Assembly (NCBI GenBank): GCA_017430325.1
Contig: JAFRNE010000003.1
Location: 1-64,000, forward strand
DNA from: Eubacterium sp.
Lineage (GTDB): Bacteria; Bacillota; Clostridia; Lachnospirales; Lachnospiraceae
Reading direction: 5' to 3'
Length of the DNA: 64,000 bases
Within the stretch, counting starts at the first letter, position 1; the number at the start of each line of letters is the position of its first letter. The translations under genes were made by a program, and so were the position numbers. This document shows, one piece after another, positions 53,837 through 61,126 of this stretch. The notes below the pieces were generated by a model, which saw nothing but the letters and a program-made list of their open reading frames with translations, ran no database searches and was not told the DNA's origin.

Positions 53837-56002
53837 ATGCCAAGATTAAAATATAAATTAGACGATCTGCTTAAAAGAGTTAAGGCCAGAGAAGAAATTC
53901 GTTCACTCGGAAATCCGCAGTTTTATGTATTTTCGGGTGTGGGTGCCGAAGGTAAGTGGAATGAATCCTCGCCGGTCGACAGAAACAACTGGAATCTGAC
54001 CGATGAAGATATGAAGGATATAGAGGCGGCTTTAAAGACTAAAAATGTATTTACATCGCAAATGGTTGTCACGAATGAAACATCGTTAGAACAGGCAAAT
54101 GACAGCCTGAAGCGCATGAAGAAGGGCGATTGCAGTAAATTTAATCATCTTCCTCAGTTTCTAAGAGAGTATTACGGTAAAAAAAGCATGATCGAGCTTT
54201 TCGGTACCGACAAGGATATACCGGAGTTAAATGATGATATAAAGAAAAATCTTGATAAATTCCTTCTGAGGCCGGAGTTTAGATATGCTCTTACCCAGCT
54301 TATAGAAAGAAATGCCAAAGATCCTGCGGGCAATTCTATGACAGATCGTCTTCTTGAATATGATAAATATCTTAATCATAAGATGATGACGGGACTCATC
54401 GATCCGATAAGCTCGAAGAATATTGAAAATATCAATAAAAAATTCCCTAAGGAAAAGGCTGAGCAGATCATTAAAGATAATAAGGAAAAACAGGTATTTC
54501 TTGCCAAGACACTTTTTATGGCACAGCTTGGCCGTATAGATATCATCACCGGAGAAGGTGAGAATAAAGTGACTGAACCTTTTGAAGGCAGCGTTACCGA
54601 ACTTTTTTCACATAGCGGAAGAGTCATGTTTACTTTACCGCCGGGTGAGGAAGAGGGTCAGGATAAAATATTTGACAGCTGGAGAGGAAAGGCTGTTGAT
54701 TCAGGTGTACTTAAGCTTGGAAGATTTGCGAGCCATGATACATTAAGAAGACATGTTGACGATAACGGTGATATTGTCAAGCCTGCCGAAGAAATCAGGT
54801 ACAAATGGAAGGAACAGTTAAAAAGCGGTCAGCTTAATAAAAAGGTGACAACTTATACACATAATTCCGGAATGAATATACCGCTCGGCGGACTGGGCAG
54901 GAGTTTTAATGGCAAGGACTGTGTGGACGGTGAAGGAAATTTCGGACATCTCTATATGAAGTCCAAGCAGGGTGACAAGAACAGCTGCGGAAATCTTCTG
55001 ATCGGCTTTGAGAATGCAGCACCAAAGAAGGTGAGCTGTATAGGCCAGCTGCATAATTTTAAGGCGATAAGCCATGATATGTCTTCATTTTTCTCAAATA
55101 AGGTTACGATAGGAAAGGTTATAGGCGGAAGAGAGATTGATCTTTCGCATTTTACAGCAGATGAATTTGCAGATACGATGGAGAAGTTTGAAGCCGGTTA
55201 CCGTCAGCTTGTTAAGGATGCCGAATATACCGATGAAGCAAAAAAACAGCTGAAGGCAATCAACAGTAAAATGTGCAATAAGCATATGACGGCTATCGAA
55301 CTTGCTGCAATAATGACAACACTTGGTTTCACCAAGAAGGAAGCCATTCATATAGCGGAAACCGGAAGAAGTGTGAAGGATGCTGCTTACAGTGCTGACA
55401 GATATCCTATAGAAATGCAGAAGATAACAGATCCTTCAGCAGTTAAGGAAAGATATTTTAATCCGGATATGAAGGCTGCGATGGACGAGGTTAAAAGGAT
55501 GTCATCATATGTAGATGATCTGAGACGTCAGTGGGGACAGATGGCTTCACATACCTTGTTCAGTGCATGGAATTCGGATGAATTCAAGGCAATGGAGAAG
55601 GCTGTGGGTAATTATCTCACTGCATTTGACAATATTATGGCGGGTAAAACCGCAGACGGAAAAAATTACAGACCTAAGCAGGATCATCTTTCATCTGAAG
55701 AATATAATAAGCTGAGAAAACTCGAACAGGATATGGTAAAGTCCGGAAAGAATTATCATAATGAGAAGATAAAGAAGAAGGACGGAGGCTTTGAAAAGCA
55801 TAAGACTGATCAGGCCAGAGACAGAGATGCGATGAGTATCATGATATCCCATTTTTCACTTGATGCAAGAAATGATATGCGTACTGCAGATAATGAAATT
55901 GGGGAAATGAATAAAAAAGAGCAGAAAAAGATGGATAAGATGCTTAACAAAGAGGCGAGAAACAAGCTGAGCAACAGAGTCAGATCGCAGATGGGAAGGT
56001 GA
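53837..56002 (+). CDS. Large orphan protein 1 of a tandem pair
   Basis: The 721-residue protein is very rich in Lys, Asp and Asn, has no signal peptide and no membrane segment, and matches no family I know. The first 130 residues include GNPQFYVFSGVGAEGKWN. A Gly-rich central part (about 340-395: NSGMNIPLGGLGRSFNGKDC, GNFGHLYMKSKQGDKNSCGN) may be a folded beta domain. The second half is helical, with SGKNYHNEKIKKKDGGFEKH and a highly basic end (EQKKMDKMLNKEARNKLSNR). GGAGGG (53820-53825) precedes the ATG. The next gene starts four bases after the stop, so the two proteins are surely made together and may act as partners. Confidence 0.7.
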   Translation: MPRLKYKLDDLLKRVKAREEIRSLGNPQFYVFSGVGAEGKWNESSPVDRNNWNLTDEDMKDIEAALKTKNVFTSQMVVTNETSLEQANDSLKRMKKGDCSKFNHLPQFLREYYGKKSMIELFGTDKDIPELNDDIKKNLDKFLLRPEFRYALTQLIERNAKDPAGNSMTDRLLEYDKYLNHKMMTGLIDPISSKNIENINKKFPKEKAEQIIKDNKEKQVFLAKTLFMAQLGRIDIITGEGENKVTEPFEGSVTELFSHSGRVMFTLPPGEEEGQDKIFDSWRGKAVDSGVLKLGRFASHDTLRRHVDDNGDIVKPAEEIRYKWKEQLKSGQLNKKVTTYTHNSGMNIPLGGLGRSFNGKDCVDGEGNFGHLYMKSKQGDKNSCGNLLIGFENAAPKKVSCIGQLHNFKAISHDMSSFFSNKVTIGKVIGGREIDLSHFTADEFADTMEKFEAGYRQLVKDAEYTDEAKKQLKAINSKMCNKHMTAIELAAIMTTLGFTKKEAIHIAETGRSVKDAAYSADRYPIEMQKITDPSAVKERYFNPDMKAAMDEVKRMSSYVDDLRRQWGQMASHTLFSAWNSDEFKAMEKAVGNYLTAFDNIMAGKTADGKNYRPKQDHLSSEEYNKLRKLEQDMVKSGKNYHNEKIKKKDGGFEKHKTDQARDRDAMSIMISHFSLDARNDMRTADNEIGEMNKKEQKKMDKMLNKEARNKLSNRVRSQMGR

Positions 56003-56006
56003 CAAA

Positions 56007-58454
56007 ATGAAGGAAGTTGAAAATTTTGAGGAAAATAACAGCAAGGATATTGATGAGAAGAACAGTAAAAAAACGAATGAAGATGCCAATAATAATATCC
56101 TGAATGAAGCCCCGAAGGCTGTAAATAATAAGAGAAAATCTGCGAGAACCAAGGTGAAGATCAGCTCTGATACAGAAGATTATCTTCAGGCTCTTATTGC
56201 ACGCGCCAATATGATAAGAGGCGTAATCGATTCCAGACAGTATGATATGTTTTTTTCGGGTTTGATACAGGTTCAGAGTATTACTCAATCGATACTTGAT
56301 TCGAGAAAATCCGGAAAGATATTTGATGAAGAGGCGGCCTACAGATCATATGTAAAGGCTGTAAATAATCTTAAGGCCTATGCTAAAGCCTACGAAACAT
56401 ATAAGCTCAGTGATCATACCGAAAATCTTGAAGGGGAGGCCGGTAAGAAAAAGCTGAATAGTAAAGATAAGGACAAGCTGGAACTGGTCCGTCAGGTTAT
56501 GAATAACAGGAAGTTTTTCGGCGTGGCTGTTCCGACGGTGAAGAAAACTCCGGATTTCCTTAAGAAGACAGACGAAGCTCTTGAACGCCTCAAGGCCGGA
56601 AACTATGAAAATGATCCGGATAATAAAAAATTCCTTCTGGATGCTGCATATGCGATAAACGGTCAGATGGTGAGAGCAACCGGCGGAGCAGTGCTGAAGG
56701 ACAGAAATACCGGTAAAAGGATCAGTTTTGATGCCCTTATGAAGAGATCGTATCAGGATGGGCTTCTTCATATCCTCCGTAGTAAAAATGATAAAAGTAA
56801 GTATGTTTCTCCTCAAGTCGCATATAGAATGGCCAATGAATTTGATTATCTGAGAAGGCTCGGAGAATCTTCAATGGCTCCTGATAAGGGTTTCAATCCT
56901 GATAAACCTCCGCGCACTGCAGGACAGACCGAGAAATATATGAAGCAAAACTTTGCCCGAGAGATGGAAAAGTTCATGTTGGATATAGCGGGAACCTACG
57001 GAAAGGGTAAGAGTGATTCTTCACCTTCAAAGCTTATGAAGTCGGTACTTACTGCTATACGCAATATGTCTGCTCCTGACGATAAAAAGGCGGCAAAGGA
57101 TGCTGACACAAGAATAAGTGATATGACAAAGCTGAGTATGGATCAGTTTGAAGAAAGAATAGATGCCCTGAGGAAGACGATCAATGGTTATCTGGACAAA
57201 CGTAAAAATCCGACAAAGAGCGACAGAGTTGACAGAAATGAATACCTTGAACGTCTGAAGAGAAAGCTTACTGAGTATAAAAAGGAGATAGAATCGATAA
57301 AGAAGGGCAAGGGTGGATTTGTACATGAGCCTAAGATTGAAATTACAACCAAGGGAGAAAATATCTCTTATGAGGATTTAAAGAAAAATCTTGTGTATTT
57401 TGCAATGATCATGGCGGAAAAGGCTGATGAAGGACGTTCTGTACTGTTCAGGTATGATCCTGAAAGCTTTAATCCTGATGCGTTTGGGAATATTGATCCT
57501 CCTGAAGAACCGGTTCCTGAGGTTAGAAAAGTATTTGATGCCATGAAGGAATTCAGAGCTCTCTTCAGGTTGCAGGATGGAAAAGCTCCGGCTATAAGCT
57601 TTGATCTGATAAAGGAAAAAGTTACAGCTTTCAATAAGGCGCTGATCCTTTGTAAATCAAATGCCCCAAATCTTTCTGCTGAGTATAAGGCGGCTATATA
57701 TCCTTTTATTGATAACTGCACAGGCATGTTTAAATTAATCGAAGCAATGGAACCATATATGAATATGGATACCATAGAAGGAAAACTCGGGAGTAAAAAT
57801 ATCTATGATGTAGTAAAAACTTTGCCGAGACCGATCTGCAATATGAAGCTGTTTGCAAGTGAGCATTATTTCAGCGGTGCTTCAGAGTTTAAAAACGCTG
57901 CTGAGGCAAGAACTGCTGTAAAAGCATATAATGATACAAAAGAATTAAAGAGTAAAGACGGTAAGAAGTATTTTATAAATGCTTTATCGAAGGAAATTGG
58001 TTTCAGGGATAGTATTTTGATCGACTATATAAACAGCAGTTACGAGACGAATACATTCCGTCCGCTTGACAGCGTTATGACCGAGAGAAATATAAGGAAC
58101 AGAAAAGAGGACATGATGCGTATAGTTGCGGCTGAGCTGTTCATCCGTGAGGCTGATGATAAGAATCTCTGGGCTGACCTTAAGAAATTTGATGACAATA
58201 ATAAGGAACATAGTCTCAGGATCTGTATGTTTGATCATTTTACGAAAGATTTCCTTGAAAATAATCCTGCATTTCTTAATGTTTTGGACAGGTCGGTTAA
58301 CAGCAATATAACAGAAAACTTTCTTGCAGAGGCGAAAAAGCTCGGAACATATGATGAATTTAAGCAGAAACTGAGTGTTGAAGGCATGAAGGAATATACG
58401 CGTTCAAAAAATGTTGTCGTGAATAAGGCTCCGGTGAACCAAATGCATAAATAA
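56007..58454 (+). CDS. Large orphan protein 2 of a tandem pair
   Basis: The 815-residue protein has no signal peptide or membrane helix and no family I recognise. A charged Asn/Lys/Glu tail (1-50) precedes mostly helical sequence. Landmarks are LDSRKSGKIFDEEAAYRSYV, NNRKFFGVAVPTVKK (about 165-180), a lysine-rich coiled-coil region (about 375-430: YLERLKRKLTEYKKEIESIK) and a final helical part (about 660-800). Amino-acid use is like its upstream partner, including many lysines. GGAAGG (55994-55999), inside the end of gene 1, is its ribosome site, so translation is coupled. A terminator closes the unit. Confidence 0.7.
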   Translation: MKEVENFEENNSKDIDEKNSKKTNEDANNNILNEAPKAVNNKRKSARTKVKISSDTEDYLQALIARANMIRGVIDSRQYDMFFSGLIQVQSITQSILDSRKSGKIFDEEAAYRSYVKAVNNLKAYAKAYETYKLSDHTENLEGEAGKKKLNSKDKDKLELVRQVMNNRKFFGVAVPTVKKTPDFLKKTDEALERLKAGNYENDPDNKKFLLDAAYAINGQMVRATGGAVLKDRNTGKRISFDALMKRSYQDGLLHILRSKNDKSKYVSPQVAYRMANEFDYLRRLGESSMAPDKGFNPDKPPRTAGQTEKYMKQNFAREMEKFMLDIAGTYGKGKSDSSPSKLMKSVLTAIRNMSAPDDKKAAKDADTRISDMTKLSMDQFEERIDALRKTINGYLDKRKNPTKSDRVDRNEYLERLKRKLTEYKKEIESIKKGKGGFVHEPKIEITTKGENISYEDLKKNLVYFAMIMAEKADEGRSVLFRYDPESFNPDAFGNIDPPEEPVPEVRKVFDAMKEFRALFRLQDGKAPAISFDLIKEKVTAFNKALILCKSNAPNLSAEYKAAIYPFIDNCTGMFKLIEAMEPYMNMDTIEGKLGSKNIYDVVKTLPRPICNMKLFASEHYFSGASEFKNAAEARTAVKAYNDTKELKSKDGKKYFINALSKEIGFRDSILIDYINSSYETNTFRPLDSVMTERNIRNRKEDMMRIVAAELFIREADDKNLWADLKKFDDNNKEHSLRICMFDHFTKDFLENNPAFLNVLDRSVNSNITENFLAEAKKLGTYDEFKQKLSVEGMKEYTRSKNVVVNKAPVNQMHK

Positions 58455-58507
58455 ATACGGGCGGAGTATCTTGATCGTATATCCAAATAATAATGAGCAT
58501 TGTTTTG

Positions 58508-58542
58508 ACAGCTGCTGATCTTTTGATCGGCAGCTGTTTTTG
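58508..58542 (+). terminator. Terminator after the orphan pair
   Basis: ACAGCTGCTGATC pairs with GATCGGCAGCTGT (one G-U) over TTTT, followed by five T. Confidence 0.9.
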
Positions 58543-58704
58543 TGTAGAAAATGAGGTAAGCGTCTGGGAACATGCCTGCATGCGAAAAGAGGCAATGAGC
58601 CAAAGTTGTGGGAAGAAATATAAAAATATGGCAAGGACAAATAGGTTGGTGATCGCTATTATTTTGATAACCATGAAAACCATGAAAACTCAAAAAGGAA
58701 AAAT

Positions 58705-58733
58705 TTGTATGATTTAAGTATTTATTTTATAAT
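58705..58733 (+). promoter_or_regulatory. Promoter in front of the structured stretch
   Basis: TTGTAT (58705-58710), exactly 17 bp, TATAAT (58728-58733). It predicts a transcript from about 58740 through the structured stretch toward the XRE gene. From 58543 to 58704 I see no gene, only a short direct repeat (ACCATGAAA twice near 58670). Confidence 0.55.
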
Positions 58734-58739
58734 AATGAT

Positions 58740-59037
58740 ATATTGCGTTTAGTAGACATTGATTGTGACAAGGAGTGTCACTGTACCGGAGGGCAGATTA
58801 ATTATAATTGTATGTTGTATATAATCTGTGATTTGAGATAATCGGGAGTCTGCCGATATATTTATGACCGTATTTATATGGTTGCGAGATCTGTGATTAG
58901 GGAGATCATTGGATTGGTCGCATAGATTATGCGTTAAAAGACTTACAAATGAGTGACGTCTGATAGCCAAGAGTTTGTGAAGAGAGTCGTATTTACTACG
59001 GATAGATGCAGCCAGGGAGCATCAGACATCTATTTTT
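58740..59037 (+). ncRNA. Candidate structured RNA or long regulated leader
   Basis: About 300 bases with no convincing reading frame but many stems: GTGACA/TGTCAC with AGGAG loop (58765-58781), CAGATTA/TAATCTG and GGCAG/CTGCC around 58790-58858, CGCATA/TATGCG around 58920-58932, and GTCTGAT (58958-58964) with ATCAGAC (59021-59027). The end looks like an intrinsic terminator: ATAGATG (59002-59008) with CATCTAT (59027-59033), then T-run. The last two stems share bases and compete. It could be a free small RNA or an attenuator of the XRE gene. I cannot match it to a known RNA class. Confidence 0.4.
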
Positions 59038-59092
59038 GAGCTCATTTTTCAGTTCGCTTCTGTTTTGGAAGGCACCGGAAAGGGTGCAGAAG

Positions 59093-59452
59093 ATGAAAAA
59101 AGTAAACAGAAACAATGGAGTAATTGATGTAACTACAGTTGGTGGAAGAATTAAGAAGTTACGTACTGATGCAGGATTTATCCAGGAGGAGCTTGCTATA
59201 GAGCTTCATCTTGAAGGTAAGTCAGCTATTTCCGATTATGAGAACAACAGCAGAGGTGTTTCAGCTGAGATGCTTACCCAGCTGAGCCGCCTGTTTCATG
59301 TATCTGCTGATTATATATTAAACGGTGATTCACCTGATAATCTTGATCCTATTGTTAATGAAGCAATAGAGATTCTAAACAATCTGAAGACGGATAAGGC
59401 TAAGAAGTCTGCACTTACGATGCTTAGGCAGATTCAGATTCTTGAGGGTTAA
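59093..59452 (+). CDS. XRE-family transcriptional regulator
   Basis: The 119-residue cytosolic protein has an XRE helix-turn-helix at about residues 16-75 (GGRIKKLRTDAGFIQEELAI, GKSAISDYENNSRGVS) and a short helical C-terminus ending in QIQILEG. ATG at 59093 is chosen; the frame extends back to 59006 but those residues (hydrophobic, over the terminator-like hairpin) are unconvincing. The ribosome site AAAGGG (59079-59084) is modest. A lone regulator, it follows the structured stretch and precedes degraded genes, so it may be a remnant regulator of a lost mobile element. Confidence 0.75.
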   Translation: MKKVNRNNGVIDVTTVGGRIKKLRTDAGFIQEELAIELHLEGKSAISDYENNSRGVSAEMLTQLSRLFHVSADYILNGDSPDNLDPIVNEAIEILNNLKTDKAKKSALTMLRQIQILEG

Positions 59453-59471
59453 GGAATAAGATTTTTCTAGA

Positions 59472-59498
59472 GATTGTGCCAACACTGTCGGCACAATC
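59472..59498 (+). other. Perfect hairpin downstream of the XRE gene
   Basis: GATTGTGCC (59472-59480) and GGCACAATC (59490-59498) form a 9 bp stem with a 9-base loop; no T-run follows. A second palindrome, TGCGGAATCCGCA, lies at 59519-59531. They could be operators or scars. Confidence 0.45.
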
Positions 59499-59520
59499 AA
59501 ATCTGTATCGAACAAAAATG

Positions 59521-60602
59521 CGGAATCCGCAAAAATGTCGATTAGAGTATTGAGATCCTGAAGTTTTATTTCCATATCTAATGGAAAAAATCGCTGATAA
59601 AGAATGTATTATGTTTTATTAGATGAAGTTCAGATGCTCGATGATTTTGAATCAGTTCTTAATAGCCTCGGAAGAAAGAAAAATGTGGATGTATATGTAA
59701 CGGGAAGTAATGCAAAGTTTCTGTCAAAAGATATTATTACTGAATTTCGTGGACGTGGGGATGAAGTTCATATGTATCCGTTAACATATAGTGAATTAAT
59801 GAGTGTATATGACGGTGACAAACAGGGAGGCTGGAGGGATTATGTGCTGTTCGGTGGAATACCGCTTGTGCTAGGCTTTGAAACGGCTGATCAAAAATCT
59901 GATTTTTTAAAATCTCTATTTGAGGAAACCTACATTTTTGATATTACTGGTAGGAATAATATACGAAATAAGGCAGAGTTAGAAGAACTTCTGAACATTT
60001 TATCCTCAGCAATTGGATCGCTTACGAATCCAAGCAAGTTATCTGCGACATTTAGAAGTGTTAAAAACAAGACTATAAGCAAAGAAACCATAATCAAATA
60101 TATAGATTACCTTAAAGATTCATTTCTTATTGATAGTGCAATTCGATATGATATCAAGGGTAAAAAATACATTAATACTCCATCGAAGTATTATTTTACC
60201 GATCTGGGACTTAGAAATGCGAGGCTTAATTTTAGACAGGTTGAGGAGACTCATGCAATGGAAAACATTATATTTAATGAATTAAAAGTTCGTGGATATA
60301 ATGTGGACGTTGGTGTTGTTGTGATGAATGAAGTTGACAAAAATGGTAAGAAGATTCGAAAGCGGTTGGAAGTGGATTTTGTCTGCAACAAAGGTTCAAA
60401 GAGATTTTATATTCAATCAGCCTATGCGTTGCCTGATAAAGAAAAGATGGAACAGGAACAACGTTCACTAGTGAATACAGGCGATGGATTTAAAAAAATT
60501 ATTATTACAAAGGATGCTGTGGCACCGCTTTATAATGATGAAGGCATATTGGTAATGAGTGTTTATGATTTTCTTCTAAATCCAGATAGCATGGAAATCT
60601 AA
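59521..60602 (+). pseudogene. DUF4143-type AAA ATPase, 5'-deleted and frameshifted
   Basis: From ATG 59604 a 332-residue frame starts in the middle of the ATPase at Walker B (YYVLLDEVQML) and runs through VYVTGSNAKFLS, FRGRGDEVHMYPLTYSE and the C-terminal DUF4143 nuclease-like half (HAMENIIFNELKVRGYNV ... RLEVDFV). The Walker A part, about 90-100 residues, is absent. Just upstream a different frame encodes DPEVLFPYLMEKIADKE, which belongs before Walker B; one lost A near 59600 explains the shift, and a TGA precedes it. Without a P-loop the product cannot be a normal ATPase. These proteins occur widely in accessory DNA. Confidence 0.8.
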
Positions 60603-60618
60603 ATGAATATTATAACTT

Positions 60619-60661
60619 AGCGTCAGCTCAGGATTAGATTAATCCTGATGCTGGCGTTTTT
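60619..60661 (+). terminator. Terminator after the broken ATPase gene
   Basis: The stem GCGTCAGC-CAGGATTA / TAATCCTG-GCTGGCGT (G-U allowed, short internal mismatch) is followed by TTTTTC. Confidence 0.85.
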
Positions 60662-60760
60662 CTTTGTAAGAGTTCACATTATGTGTACTTCATCACAACT
60701 TACGAAACTATAGCGGTTTCTCTTGTCTTGTGCTAATATAAAAACGAAGGAGGTCTTGCA

Positions 60761-60966
60761 ATGGATCTATCCTTGAGGCATACAAGGACGCATTGTCTTT
60801 ATCGGATACGTTCTTTTCGGAATGCATGAAACATTCATCTTCCAGCAAAACTTATTTGTTCGATAAACAGGATGATTTTGTGCTCCACAGAAAATGGCTT
60901 TTGTATGCACCGAATGATCTGAAGGAACTTGTTGATAAAGGAGTGAATGACTACGATGCAGTTTGA
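60761..60966 (+). pseudogene. Frameshifted partner gene of an AbiEii-like toxin
   Basis: AAGGAGG (60747-60753) and ATG at 60761 introduce MDLS, after which a one-base loss shifts the frame. The continuing frame reads LEAYKDALSLSDTFFSECMK ... LYAPNDLKELVDKGVNDYDAV and stops at 60966. Restored, it would be about 68 residues. It overlaps the start of the toxin fragment by 11 bases, the arrangement of a toxin-antitoxin pair. I infer a partner or antitoxin role from position only. Confidence 0.5.
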
Positions 60967-61033
60967 CCGCATATCTCTCGGCAGACAGGCTAAAGAGCTT
61001 GGCTTTGTCAGGGATACATTTGAGAAAGTATAG
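60956..61033 (+). pseudogene. N-terminal fragment of an AbiEii-like nucleotidyltransferase toxin
   Basis: ATG at 60956 opens MQFDRISLGRQAKELGFVRD followed by TFEKV and then TAG. This is the typical beginning of AbiEii/AbiGii-family nucleotidyltransferases, which continue with the KGGTAINL catalytic region. Everything after residue 25 is missing here. The C-terminal end of the same kind of protein is found at 63878-63982, so the gene has been split by about 2.85 kb. Confidence 0.6.
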
Positions 61034-61126
61034 AATGTTTATTCCGAACGAACAAACACGTTGCCTGATCACGATCAGCGACAATGAAAATAAACACAAC
61101 ACAATCAGCTCAGGAGGTACTGCACT

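Noticed and set aside
58493..58717. A 74-codon + strand frame after the orphan pair
   Set aside because: It begins inside a strong terminator hairpin and has no ribosome site; the sequence is not protein-like.
59001..59030. GCAGCCAGGGAG resembling the conserved loop of the small bacterial SRP RNA
   Set aside because: The surrounding GGTCCGGAAGGAAGCAGCC core and helix 8 pairing are not present.
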